DNA from: a virus
Length of the DNA: 26,138 nt
IMG/VR virus record: IMGVR_UViG_3300047548_000348
Span: 1 to 26,138 of that record
Reading direction: 5' to 3' (one strand)
The notes under the pieces were generated by a model that worked only from the letters and a program-made list of their open reading frames with translations, had not been told where the DNA came from and ran no database searches. The position numbers were made by a program, and so were the translations under genes. Shown one piece after another: positions 6,675 to 13,230 of the stretch (positions within the stretch are counted from its first letter, which is position 1; each line of letters starts with the position of its first letter).

Positions 6675-7202
6675 ATGGATAATAACGATATCATTTTACA
6701 TCTTGAAGAAGTCAACACTGTTGCAGCAGAATACATTAAGGGTAAAGATGCATCTGCCATTTCTAAAGAACTTGCTATTCCTCGCAACAGAGTTCTTAAT
6801 CTATTAAATGAGTGGCGAGATATGATCGCCAACAACGAAGCCATTAGAATCAGAGCGAGAGAAGCCCTTGCTGGAGCAGACCAACACTACAACCATCTTA
6901 TCCGTCAAACATACGAGGTCATTGAAGAAGCCACTCAGACCTCTAATTTATCTGCTAAGACTGCTGCTATCAAACTAGTCATGGATATTGAGGGCAAGAG
7001 AATAGACATGCTTCAAAAAGCAGGGCTTCTAGAAAATAAAGAACTGGCAGATCAATTACTAGAACAAGAAAGAAAGCAAGATATTCTTATAAAGATTCTC
7101 AAAGAGGTTTCTGGAGAATGTCCACGATGCAGGTCAGAGGTTGCTAGAAGGCTTGCTGAAGCATCTGGTCAGTCAGAGGTGATCACTGTTGAGCACGCTT
7201 AG
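6675..7202 (+). CDS. Probable terminase small subunit
   Basis: A 175-residue protein directly upstream of, and overlapping, the large terminase gene. The N-terminal part has a helix-turn-helix-like segment (AEYIKGKDASAISKELAIP then RVLNLLNEW, about residues 18-48), typical of small terminases that recognise packaging sites. The middle is long and helical, suited to oligomer formation. The C-terminus carries ECPRCRSEV (about 155-163), a single CxxC that may pair with another subunit around a metal. AAAGGA lies 5 nt before ATG 6675. The assignment rests mainly on gene order plus the HTH and helical layout. Confidence 0.78.
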   Translation: MDNNDIILHLEEVNTVAAEYIKGKDASAISKELAIPRNRVLNLLNEWRDMIANNEAIRIRAREALAGADQHYNHLIRQTYEVIEEATQTSNLSAKTAAIKLVMDIEGKRIDMLQKAGLLENKELADQLLEQERKQDILIKILKEVSGECPRCRSEVARRLAEASGQSEVITVEHA

Positions 7203-8976
7203 TTTCGATGAGTTCTTTGACGCCCTTGATGATGATCCTTTTGAGGAAGAGCCAGTAGATCTTGATACCTTTCTTCATAGTGAAAATTATTTAAATCAAC
7301 CCCCCCTATCAGATGTTCAGAGAGATCTTGTTGAGGCTATGAGCCAGATCTACAAGGAAGACGACTTGATTAGATTAATGGGCCACGAAGAAGGCAAAAG
7401 GCATTACAAGAAATATACTAAAGCAGAGGTAATTCTCCAACTTGGCAAGGGATCTGGCAAAGACCATACCTCAACAATTGGGTGTGCCTATTTAGTATAT
7501 AAACTTCTATGCCTAAAAGATCCAGCAAAGTATTTTGGTAAGCCACCAGGTGACTCAATAGACATTATTAATATTGCTATCAATGCTGAACAGGCGAAGA
7601 ACGTCTTCTTTAAAAACTTTAGAAATAAGATAGAAAGATCCCCTTGGTTTGCTGGAAAATATGATTCCAAGGTTAACAATATTGAGTTTAATAAAGCAAT
7701 CACAGTATTCTCTGGACACTCTGAAAGAGAAAGCCACGAGGGTCTGAACCTGATACTTGCTATCCTTGACGAGATCTCTGGCTTTGCCCAAGAATCTTCC
7801 AGCGGAAATGAGAATGCTAAAACTGGCGATGCTATCTATAAAGCCTTCCGCGCTTCTGTAGATTCTCGCTTCCCAGACTATGGAAAGGTTGTTCTTCTAT
7901 CCTTCCCTCGCTATCCAGGAGACTTTATTTCCAAAAGATACGATGAAGTAGTGGCAGAGAAAGAAGTAGAGTTAAAAAAACATACTTTCATTATCAATGA
8001 CGACATGCCCCCAGATGCTCCAGAAAATCAGTTTGAAATTGAATGGGAGGAAGACCACATTCTTTCTTATAAATATCCTGGAGTTTTTGCTATTAAGCGA
8101 CCAACATGGGAAGCAAATCCCACTAGAAGCATAGAAGACTTCAAGATCGCCTTTATGACTGACTATGCAGATGCTATGCAAAGATTTGCCTGTGTTCCAT
8201 CATTCGTTTCTGATGCGTTCTTTAAGCAGAAGGATAAATTAGAGCGAGCAATGTGCCTTCATAACCCCATTGATCATTTTAAAAGAATAGAGGCAGCCTT
8301 TGAGCCAAAAGATGGAGTAAGATATTTTCTTCATGCTGACCTTGCACAGAAGCATGACAAGTGCGCCATTGCTATTTCTCATGTTGACAAGTGGGTTCAA
8401 GTTAGAACGTTTAACGACTATACACAAGTACATCCATTTGTTATAGTGGACGCCATAGTTTGGTGGGAACCAAGAAAAGAGGGTCCAGTTAATCTTTCAG
8501 AAGTAAAAAACTGGATTGTTGATTTTAGGCGGCAGGGATTCCAAATAGGCCTTGTAACCTTTGACCGATGGCAATCGTTTGATATTCAGCAAGAACTAAA
8601 GTCTGTTGGAATAAAGACAGACACTCTTTCTGTTGGAAAGAAGCACTATGAGGATCTTGCTATGCTTGTTTATGAGGATCGCGTCTTGATGCCACACAAC
8701 GATATTCTTCTTGAAGAAATGAGTCAGTTAAGAATCGTTTCTGATAAAAAAGTTGACCATCCTAGAAAAGGAAGCAAGGACTTGTCAGACGCGGTAACTG
8801 GCTCAGTATATAACGCTATTGCTCATACTCCTAAAAATACAAATCAAGAAATATCAATTCACTCATGGAAGTCTTTGGCTAAGGACAAAATGAAGGAAGA
8901 GGCTCAGGGGCTTATTGAGCCACCAAAGCCAACGGAAGAGATAAAGGAATATCTTTCAAACATGGGCTTTATGTAG
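7189..8976 (+). CDS. terL: Terminase large subunit
   Basis: A 595-residue packaging motor. The ATPase domain has Walker A LGKGSGKD at about 85-92 and Walker B ILAILDE at about 189-195, with the coupling segment LLSFPRYPG near 236-244. The nuclease (RNase H-fold) domain has D384 in FLHADLAQ, D459 in LVTFDRW and the C-terminal acids in GSKDLSDAV (531 and 534). Start TTG 7189 is chosen because GAGGTGATC, unusually complementary to the 16S rRNA tail, lies just upstream. The gene overlaps the small subunit by 14 nt. Walker A is GKGSGKD rather than GxGxGKT/S, with Asp after the Lys, a variant seen in some phage terminases. Confidence 0.93.
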   Translation: MSTLSFDEFFDALDDDPFEEEPVDLDTFLHSENYLNQPPLSDVQRDLVEAMSQIYKEDDLIRLMGHEEGKRHYKKYTKAEVILQLGKGSGKDHTSTIGCAYLVYKLLCLKDPAKYFGKPPGDSIDIINIAINAEQAKNVFFKNFRNKIERSPWFAGKYDSKVNNIEFNKAITVFSGHSERESHEGLNLILAILDEISGFAQESSSGNENAKTGDAIYKAFRASVDSRFPDYGKVVLLSFPRYPGDFISKRYDEVVAEKEVELKKHTFIINDDMPPDAPENQFEIEWEEDHILSYKYPGVFAIKRPTWEANPTRSIEDFKIAFMTDYADAMQRFACVPSFVSDAFFKQKDKLERAMCLHNPIDHFKRIEAAFEPKDGVRYFLHADLAQKHDKCAIAISHVDKWVQVRTFNDYTQVHPFVIVDAIVWWEPRKEGPVNLSEVKNWIVDFRRQGFQIGLVTFDRWQSFDIQQELKSVGIKTDTLSVGKKHYEDLAMLVYEDRVLMPHNDILLEEMSQLRIVSDKKVDHPRKGSKDLSDAVTGSVYNAIAHTPKNTNQEISIHSWKSLAKDKMKEEAQGLIEPPKPTEEIKEYLSNMGFM

Positions 8977-9005
8977 TTGACACAGCAGAATCAGAGAGGT
9001 ATAAT
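8977..9005 (+). promoter_or_regulatory. Consensus promoter, leaderless small membrane protein
   Basis: TTGACA, 17 nt, TATAAT: a perfect consensus. Six nt (ttctac) separate the -10 from ATG 9012, so transcription should begin at the start codon. It starts one base after the terminase stop. Confidence 0.85.
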
Positions 9006-9011
9006 TTCTAC

Positions 9012-9173
9012 ATGACAGCATTTATCATTACAAGTATAGCGATATTTTTTGTATCAATTGTTAGCAATATTATTTTTATTCTTAACAACTACACAGAATC
9101 AAAATTTGGTGCAGTCATTGGACTTATTCTTTTTACATCAATGATGATCTGGGGATTTACCCTTTTGTTTTAA
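9012..9173 (+). CDS. Small two-segment membrane protein, 53 aa
   Basis: A 53-residue protein made of two hydrophobic segments (about residues 3-26, FIITSIAIFFVSIVSNIIFI, and 36-53, GAVIGLILF and onward) joined by a short polar loop NNYTESK. No ribosome site is present; a perfect sigma-70-type promoter ends 6 nt before the ATG, so the mRNA should be leaderless. A two-segment membrane protein between terminase and an endolysin gene (9554) could be a holin or antiholin, but there is no charged tail and no family match, so this stays a suggestion. It is upstream of the tRNA at 9180 and probably on the same transcript. Confidence 0.75.
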   Translation: MTAFIITSIAIFFVSIVSNIIFILNNYTESKFGAVIGLILFTSMMIWGFTLLF

Positions 9174-9179
9174 ACTCTG

Positions 9180-9258
9180 CGGCAGGTAGGCAAATTGGTT
9201 ACGCCGCCAGTCTTATAAACTGGGATTTCGATTGCGGGTTCAAGCCCCGCCCTGCCGA
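9180..9258 (+). tRNA. tRNA with anticodon TAT (reads AUA), class II body
   Basis: Acceptor CGGCAGG/CCTGCCG is perfect. The D-stem is 3 bp (GGC/GCC) with loop AAATTGGTTAC. Anticodon stem CCAGT/ACTGG has loop CTTATAA, so the anticodon is TAT at 9214-9216 (AUA, Ile by the standard code). T-stem GCGGG/CCCGC has loop TTCAAGC, and the discriminator is A9258. The variable region is 10 nt (GATTTCGATT, with a possible 3-bp stem), longer than normal for isoleucine tRNAs. The D-arm and A73 look leucine-like. No CCA is encoded. Confidence 0.88.
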
Positions 9259-9260
9259 CT

Positions 9261-9269
9261 TGATACAAT
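9261..9269 (+). promoter_or_regulatory. Extended -10 promoter, leaderless gene at 9276
   Basis: TGATACAAT, then 6 nt (attcca) and ATG 9276. It begins 2 nt after the tRNA end. No clear -35. Confidence 0.6.
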
Positions 9270-9275
9270 ATTCCA

Positions 9276-9461
9276 ATGGAAATTATTGTTAAAAAACTTG
9301 ATAAGAAAAAATATTCAGCAACATTATATATAGATGGAGAAATGTTTACTTCTTCAGTGGAGCCTCGCGCAGGATGCGCTATAAGAACAGTTCTAAATTA
9401 CTTACAACTAAAGTTCGGGGAGCCAGAGGGAGAACTTTCTATTACCATAAATGGCTGGTAA
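9276..9461 (+). CDS. Hypothetical protein, 61 aa (leaderless)
   Basis: The family is not recognised. The 61-residue protein looks like a small alpha/beta fold: strand MEIIVKKLDKKKYSATLYI, a turn around EPRAG, a helix AIRTVLNYLQLKF, then a strand ELSITINGW. It has one Cys, no membrane segment and no signal peptide. There is no ribosome site; an extended -10 lies 6 nt before the ATG. Its neighbours are the tRNA upstream and a 24-residue ORF plus endolysin downstream. It keeps an uninterrupted frame with local codon use, so it is probably real. Confidence 0.7.
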   Translation: MEIIVKKLDKKKYSATLYIDGEMFTSSVEPRAGCAIRTVLNYLQLKFGEPEGELSITINGW

Positions 9462-9464
9462 CAG

Positions 9465-9473
9465 TGGTATAAT
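9465..9473 (+). promoter_or_regulatory. Extended -10 promoter, leaderless gene at 9480
   Basis: TGGTATAAT, then 6 nt (cttatt) and ATG 9480. No clear -35. Confidence 0.65.
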
Positions 9474-9479
9474 CTTATT

Positions 9480-9554
9480 ATGGAAAAAGATACATTTAAC
9501 GAAGAAGATTACACTGTCGCTGATGAAAGCGGAATTGATTGGAGCACTCTATAA
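9480..9554 (+). CDS. Acidic micro-protein, 24 aa (leader of endolysin gene)
   Basis: A 24-codon ORF beginning 6 nt after an extended -10 and ending in TAATG, where the last A of the stop is the first base of the endolysin ATG. The peptide is strongly acidic (about eight Asp/Glu, one Lys). Its position suggests that ribosomes entering on the leaderless start translate it and then re-initiate at the endolysin start, which has no good ribosome site of its own. It may therefore be a translational-coupling leader rather than a functional protein. Evidence is positional. Confidence 0.55.
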   Translation: MEKDTFNEEDYTVADESGIDWSTL

Positions 9555-10258
9555 TGGCTAGACTATGTGCCGCAGGGGTAACCCTAAGGGATCAAGTAAA
9601 TCAAAGGTGGGCCTCTAGAGATAAGTCTAGTGATGGCTGGATAGGCGATTCAGCACATCAGGCAAATTCTGGATGGGGAACAAATGGAAGGGGATCTTAT
9701 CATAATCCAGATCCTAATGGCATTGTTCACGCTATCGACCTAGATGAAGACTTCCTTGGTAAGGGCAAGGGCCAAAAAGAGGCGATGGAGTTTGCCCAAC
9801 AACTCGCTACATATTGCAGAGAAGGTAAAGATGGTGGAAGAATTGCTCACATTGTCTATGAAGATAAGGTAGCATCTGCAACCGCAAACAATTGGCATTT
9901 TCGTGGTAGTGGTTATGGCCACACCCATCACATTCATATTAGTTTTACTAATAAAGCAGATAACAATGGAAAGCCATTTGACCTACCCATCTTTGGACCT
10001 GAAAAGTTGTGGGACGGAAATATTCCAAACTATAATAATATTATTGCTGCAATGAAAGATCCAGAACTAAAAAATCTTGCAGCATACAGACTTGCTTGCA
10101 GACTTCACGACCTTGGATTTTTCAAGGGCACCCCAGTAGAATACGAACAGAGTTATCCTTGGAAAGCCGTAGAAGCATGGCAGAAGTCTAAGGGATACAA
10201 CGTCCAGCCCCCAGGAACTTATGGCCGCAAGGCTCATGAAAAGATATTTGGAGAATAA
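9554..10258 (+). CDS. Endolysin, M15-type zinc peptidase with C-terminal wall-binding-like region
   Basis: A 234-residue protein. The N-terminal domain has the metal-binding layout of D-Ala-D-Ala carboxypeptidase-type (M15/VanY-like) enzymes: H35 in GDSAHQ, D62 in VHAIDLDEDF, and the HHIHISF motif at about 125-131 with the last zinc histidine. The C-terminal 75 residues (ACRLHDLGFFKGTP then PWKAVEAWQKSKGY) look like a peptidoglycan-binding helical repeat. There is no signal peptide, so it would need a holin. ATG 9554 is chosen over an upstream in-frame TTG because of the TAATG overlap with the micro-ORF. It cuts peptide stems, complementing the glycan-cutting protein at 6049. Confidence 0.85.
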   Translation: MARLCAAGVTLRDQVNQRWASRDKSSDGWIGDSAHQANSGWGTNGRGSYHNPDPNGIVHAIDLDEDFLGKGKGQKEAMEFAQQLATYCREGKDGGRIAHIVYEDKVASATANNWHFRGSGYGHTHHIHISFTNKADNNGKPFDLPIFGPEKLWDGNIPNYNNIIAAMKDPELKNLAAYRLACRLHDLGFFKGTPVEYEQSYPWKAVEAWQKSKGYNVQPPGTYGRKAHEKIFGE

Positions 10259-10259
10259 T

Positions 10260-11006
10260 ATGCCACCAAAAGGACCAGCAGGCGGATATCGCGCAGGCAA
10301 AAAAGGATCATATGGATGCAAAGGGTATCCAACAGTAAGTGCAGACGGAACAGTTCATGGCTGTCACCCAACAAAGGCTCGTGCTCAAGCGCAGGCTAGA
10401 GCAATTTGGGCAAGTACAGCAGAAAAGTCAGTTAGTAAGGCTATGGTTACGGAAGGCGATTTCGTAATGTTTATTTGTCATGACGAAGAGATCAAGGTTG
10501 GTCGTGTTGAGTATGTCATGAGAAATGAAGGCTGGCTAGGCATGGAGGGCTCAGAGTACGCTCTTGAGTATATGCCAGAAGATATGCCACTTATTATTCG
10601 ACTATATGAAAGTGAAGATGGTGCTTGGGAAGAAGAGGAGTACGTTGTCTATCACCGTATGTCAGAGGTAGTTAAGATTGAATCTTTAACTGTTATTCAG
10701 GAAATGGAAGTTGAAATGGTAAGCAAGGCTGAGTCTGTTCGTGTAGGACAGATGGTGTCTTGGGGCTCAAGTGGTGGCACAGCAGAGGGAAGGGTTAGAA
10801 GGGTCATTAGAGATGGCTCTTATAATGTCCCAGATTCTGATTTTACAATAACAGGAACATCAGACAATCCAGCAGTAGTCATTGAAGTTTATCGTGATGG
10901 AAAACCAACAGGGAGAATGGTTGGTCACAGAATGAGCACTCTATCAGTAAAGAAGAATGCATGGTCAGGAATGTTTGACCCAAGAGGCATTTCAAAAAAT
11001 GGCTGA
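10260..11006 (+). CDS. Protein with two SH3/tudor-like domains (possible virion-associated)
   Basis: A 248-residue protein from ATG 10260, two bases after the endolysin stop. The first 50 residues are Gly/Ala/Arg/Lys-rich with two Cys (SYGCKGYP and VHGCHPTKARAQAQARAIW). Two beta-rich modules follow, about 60-145 and 160-240, each starting with a VxxGDFV/VRVGQMV strand and ending with a HRMS segment (VVYHRMSEV and VGHRMSTL). The second (VRVGQMVSWGSSGGTAEGRV) resembles the hypervirulence-associated TUDOR/DUF2945 family. The repeated HRMS ending suggests an internal duplication. Such modules occur near capsid-assembly genes in phages, but the role here is not known. Confidence 0.72.
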   Translation: MPPKGPAGGYRAGKKGSYGCKGYPTVSADGTVHGCHPTKARAQAQARAIWASTAEKSVSKAMVTEGDFVMFICHDEEIKVGRVEYVMRNEGWLGMEGSEYALEYMPEDMPLIIRLYESEDGAWEEEEYVVYHRMSEVVKIESLTVIQEMEVEMVSKAESVRVGQMVSWGSSGGTAEGRVRRVIRDGSYNVPDSDFTITGTSDNPAVVIEVYRDGKPTGRMVGHRMSTLSVKKNAWSGMFDPRGISKNG

Positions 11007-11376
11007 TACATATACTCCCACCGCTGGCATGAAGGCTGCTGCTCGTCGTGCTTTAAAGTGGAAGGAAGAGGGTAAGGCAACAGGCGCAGGAACTCCAGTA
11101 GGATGGGGAAGAGCATCTGATATCGTTGCTGGAAGGTCCATGTCCCTTGATACAGTGAAGCGTATGTATTCCTTTTTTTCTCGTCATGAAGTAGACAAAA
11201 AGGGCAAAGACTTCTATAATACTTCTAATCCCTCAAACGGTCGCATAATGTGGGACGCTTGGGGAGGAGACGCTGGATTCTCTTGGTCAAGAAAAATTGT
11301 TCAAAGAGAAGAAGCAAAAAAGATGTGGCAAGGATCAGCATTTGATTCAAATGTTGACAAAAGAAAAAACTCCTGA
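10999..11376 (+). CDS. Hypothetical phage protein, 125 aa
   Basis: ATG 10999 overlaps the end of the previous gene (8 nt) and is preferred to an upstream in-frame ATG at 10957 that lies deep inside that gene. The protein has a basic helical start (TYTPTAGMKAAARRALKWKE), a conserved-looking core (GWGRASDIVAGRSMSLDTVK, then RMYSFFSRHEVDKKGKDFYN) and IMWDAWGGDAGFSWSRK near residues 80-97. This signature recurs in phage proteins, often as a domain of larger capsid-associated or protease-linked proteins; its biochemical role is not established. The stop TGA doubles as the TGN of the next promoter. Confidence 0.75.
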   Translation: MADTYTPTAGMKAAARRALKWKEEGKATGAGTPVGWGRASDIVAGRSMSLDTVKRMYSFFSRHEVDKKGKDFYNTSNPSNGRIMWDAWGGDAGFSWSRKIVQREEAKKMWQGSAFDSNVDKRKNS

Positions 11377-11382
11377 TAAAAT
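11354..11382 (+). promoter_or_regulatory. Promoter inside the end of the 10999 gene
   Basis: TTGACA, 17 nt, TAAAAT. The stop codon TGA (11374-11376) sits directly before the -10 as an extended TGN. Predicted +1 is near 11389, just before the AAAGGAG of the next gene. Confidence 0.75.
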
Positions 11383-11397
11383 ATATAAAAGGAGTTG

Positions 11398-11751
11398 ATG
11401 TTGTTGTTATACTTCCTGCTAGCAGTAGCGCCATCATTTGGATTTTTATGGGCGATACTTGTAGAAGCGTTCTACTTATTTAGAACATCTAAACTAGATA
11501 AGCAATTCAATAGCATAGTCAAAGATGTGGAAGAAGAATTGGAAGAAAAAGAAGAAGATGGAGAAGCAGTAAGCGTGGCTTTTCTTGAAGACAAGGCCTA
11601 TTGGGTACTTGACAACACATTCTATGAGGCAGATATAATAGACGGTGTTATTGATAAGACAACATCACGACCAGTTGATGCTTATGAAATGACAAATTTA
11701 GAAATTATGAAAATGCTTTTTATATTGGACAACCTAACAGAAGGGCAGTAA
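11398..11751 (+). CDS. Membrane-anchored acidic protein, 117 aa
   Basis: The N-terminus is a single hydrophobic segment (LLLYFLLAVAPSFGFLWAIL, about residues 2-21), followed by a very acidic coiled-coil-like stretch (VKDVEEELEEKEEDGEAV, about 42-59) and a small beta-rich domain (VAFLEDKAYWVLDNTFYEAD). It would be anchored in the membrane with the acidic domain outside or inside depending on topology. GGAG lies only 3 nt before ATG 11398, which is tight; TTG 11401 or 11404 may be used instead. No family is recognised. Being close to the endolysin it could influence lysis, but that is inference. Confidence 0.7.
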   Translation: MLLLYFLLAVAPSFGFLWAILVEAFYLFRTSKLDKQFNSIVKDVEEELEEKEEDGEAVSVAFLEDKAYWVLDNTFYEADIIDGVIDKTTSRPVDAYEMTNLEIMKMLFILDNLTEGQ

Positions 11752-12095
11752 TGAATATCGTAGTTCAGGGAACTAAGGAGTTCTCCGATTATAATGTATT
11801 TTTGCGTGCAATGGGAGTAGCGCTATCTGATATTGATGATGGTGAATTTAATGTATATTCCGTTGGACCCGCTCAAATTAACTCATTTACTGCTGAATTC
11901 TGCAATAGATCAGAGAACAGCCTTAAGCAGCGCGGCATCAAGACAAAGTTCTACCGTGTTCCTCCATCATATGTTGAGGAAAATCTTGATGGGTTTGACT
12001 ACTTTGCCTTTCTTTCCACTCCTAATCAGCGACCGTCGAAGTTGGCTGCGTCTGCTGAACTAAAGGGAATGGAAGTTGGCATTTTCCGTTACTAG
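11751..12095 (+). CDS. Hypothetical Rossmann-like protein, 114 aa
   Basis: TAATG overlap with the previous gene. The start MNIVVQGTKEFSDYNVFLRAM resembles the first strand and loop of SLOG/DUF2493-type nucleotide-binding proteins, which typically begin with a strand, a glycine, and an R/EF motif. A later strand FDYFAFLSTPNQRPSKLA near residues 83-100 is consistent with such a fold. The C-terminal MEVGIFRY would be the last strand. No catalytic residues can be named. This may be a nucleotide-sensing or nucleotide-processing protein, as the next gene is a deaminase, but the assignment is tentative. Confidence 0.65.
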   Translation: MNIVVQGTKEFSDYNVFLRAMGVALSDIDDGEFNVYSVGPAQINSFTAEFCNRSENSLKQRGIKTKFYRVPPSYVEENLDGFDYFAFLSTPNQRPSKLAASAELKGMEVGIFRY

Positions 12096-12104
12096 GTGAT
12101 CCAC

Positions 12105-12488
12105 ATGTTGAGCAATAAGGATCAGGCATTCCTTAGTGTGGCACGATACTTTGCTACCAAGTCGTCATCTAGAAACACCCATGGAGCAGTAGTAGTCAAG
12201 GGAGGAAGAGTTCTTGGCACTGGATACAATAAGGATAGGAACCACCCTCTTATTGTTTCTCCAGAGCATATCAAAACAGAATGCAGCACACATGCAGAAG
12301 AATCTGCTATTCGTGATGCAGGATATGATGTAAGAAATGCAGTAATTTATGTAGCAAGAGTAAATAAGCATGGAGAAGATCGTAACAGTAAGCCATGTCC
12401 CAAGTGTGCTAAGTTGATTCAGGACTCTGGGATCAAGCGAGTTGTTTTTACTACAGAAGCAGGAGAAATAAATTATGCTAGTAACTAG
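12105..12488 (+). CDS. Cytidine/deoxycytidylate deaminase-like enzyme
   Basis: A 127-residue zinc deaminase. The zinc and catalytic residues are visible: CSTHAEES with H63 and E65, and KPCPKCAK with C98 and C101, in the usual HAE...PCxxC order. The family deaminates cytosine nucleosides or nucleotides; dCMP deaminases feed dUMP/dTMP synthesis in phages. ATG 12105 is chosen; GTG 12096 is in frame but sits inside AGGTGATC, a good ribosome-site match. A phage enzyme that shapes nucleotide pools fits the MazG and IMPDH/GMPR-family genes elsewhere in the window. Substrate (free nucleotide versus nucleoside) is not decidable here. Confidence 0.85.
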   Translation: MLSNKDQAFLSVARYFATKSSSRNTHGAVVVKGGRVLGTGYNKDRNHPLIVSPEHIKTECSTHAEESAIRDAGYDVRNAVIYVARVNKHGEDRNSKPCPKCAKLIQDSGIKRVVFTTEAGEINYASN

Positions 12489-12696
12489 TCTAAATGAGAT
12501 GGAGCAGATTGTTTCATACCGATCAGATCTTGAATGGGACGGATGGGACGTAGTTCATTATAAAAAGAATGACGCTGCTCAGTTTGCTAACAATGGGGCC
12601 TTTAAGAATGGTCAATGGTATAAGAAGAACGTGTACCCCATTTCTGAAAATGGCTGGAGTATTCCAAATTATATGGGGCTGAGAGATGACCTATAA
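12475..12696 (+). CDS. Hypothetical protein, 73 aa
   Basis: The family is not recognised. The ATG overlaps the deaminase stop by 14 nt and follows AGGAGA by about 9 nt. The protein is rich in Trp and Tyr (WDGWDVVHYKKND, then GQWYKKNVYPISENGWSIP), suggesting a small beta fold. Phage proteins with a DLxWDGWDxVxY.. opening and a GxWYxxxxYxxxxxGWxIP end are fairly common near nucleotide or structural genes, without assigned function. No Cys cluster, membrane segment or signal. The end overlaps the WhiB start. Confidence 0.7.
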   Translation: MLVTSLNEMEQIVSYRSDLEWDGWDVVHYKKNDAAQFANNGAFKNGQWYKKNVYPISENGWSIPNYMGLRDDL

Positions 12697-12970
12697 ATGG
12701 AAGGATGACGCCAAATGCCTTGGACTAGACACTAATATATTTTTTGAAAGATACGAAGATGATCCTGTGATGGCGGCAAGCATTGATCAACTATGTAGGG
12801 ATTGTCCTGTTAACAGAGAATGTTTTGCTGTTGGAGTATCAAATAAAGAATGGGGCGTTTGGGGTGGTGTTTATTTAAAAGAGGGAAATATAGACAAGGA
12901 GTTCAACCAACACAAGAGCAAGCAGTCTTGGTTTGATACTTGGCAGTCTCTTACGATGGAGAAAGTATGA
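12686..12970 (+). CDS. WhiB-type iron-sulphur transcription factor
   Basis: A 94-residue protein with the four Fe-S cysteines in WhiB spacing: C11 in DDAKCLG, then C37, C40 and C46 in LCRDCPVNRECF. They are followed by the hallmark turn EWGVWGGVY (about 56-63). WhiB proteins bind a 4Fe-4S cluster, contact the principal sigma factor and tune promoter choice; they are confined to Actinobacteria and their phages, so this is the strongest host clue in the window. After the turn there is no clear basic DNA-binding tail except KSKQSW-like residues, so it may act mainly through sigma. ATG 12686 overlaps the previous gene. Confidence 0.92.
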   Translation: MTYKWKDDAKCLGLDTNIFFERYEDDPVMAASIDQLCRDCPVNRECFAVGVSNKEWGVWGGVYLKEGNIDKEFNQHKSKQSWFDTWQSLTMEKV

Positions 12971-13230
12971 TATATACACCAAAGATAAAGCAGCAGGTGC
13001 ATTCTATACCAGTTCCTCATGACTTTGTTATGGACGTAGTTGAGTATGACATGTACCCTCCATACATTGGTCTTAGATTTTATGAAAGCCACTGGAGGCA
13101 CTTCAATGATCTTGAGCGTCTTAAGTGTATTGAGTATCTACAGAGAGTAAAAAGAGTTATTGAGGCTAACGGCATTAGCGTAACTCTTGATCCAGTATAT
13201 GATGTTCCTGGAGGACAAAAACTAGGATGA
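12967..13230 (+). CDS. Hypothetical protein, 87 aa
   Basis: The family is not recognised. ATG 12967 overlaps the WhiB stop (ATGA) with GGAG 5 nt upstream, so it is preferred to an in-frame ATG at 12940. The sequence suggests an alpha/beta domain: IPVPHDFVMDVVEYDMYPPY then GLRFYESHWRHFNDLERLK and a helix up to VIEANG, then a final strand ISVTLDPVYDVPGG. It sits between WhiB and the sugar-transferase cassette, overlapping the first glycosyltransferase by 4 nt, which suggests that cassette is transcribed from upstream. Confidence 0.72.
   Translation: MIYTPKIKQQVHSIPVPHDFVMDVVEYDMYPPYIGLRFYESHWRHFNDLERLKCIEYLQRVKRVIEANGISVTLDPVYDVPGGQKLG

Noticed and set aside
11833-12063. 76-codon + strand frame inside the 11751 gene
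   Set aside because: No ribosome site and a low-complexity translation; shadow of the main frame.
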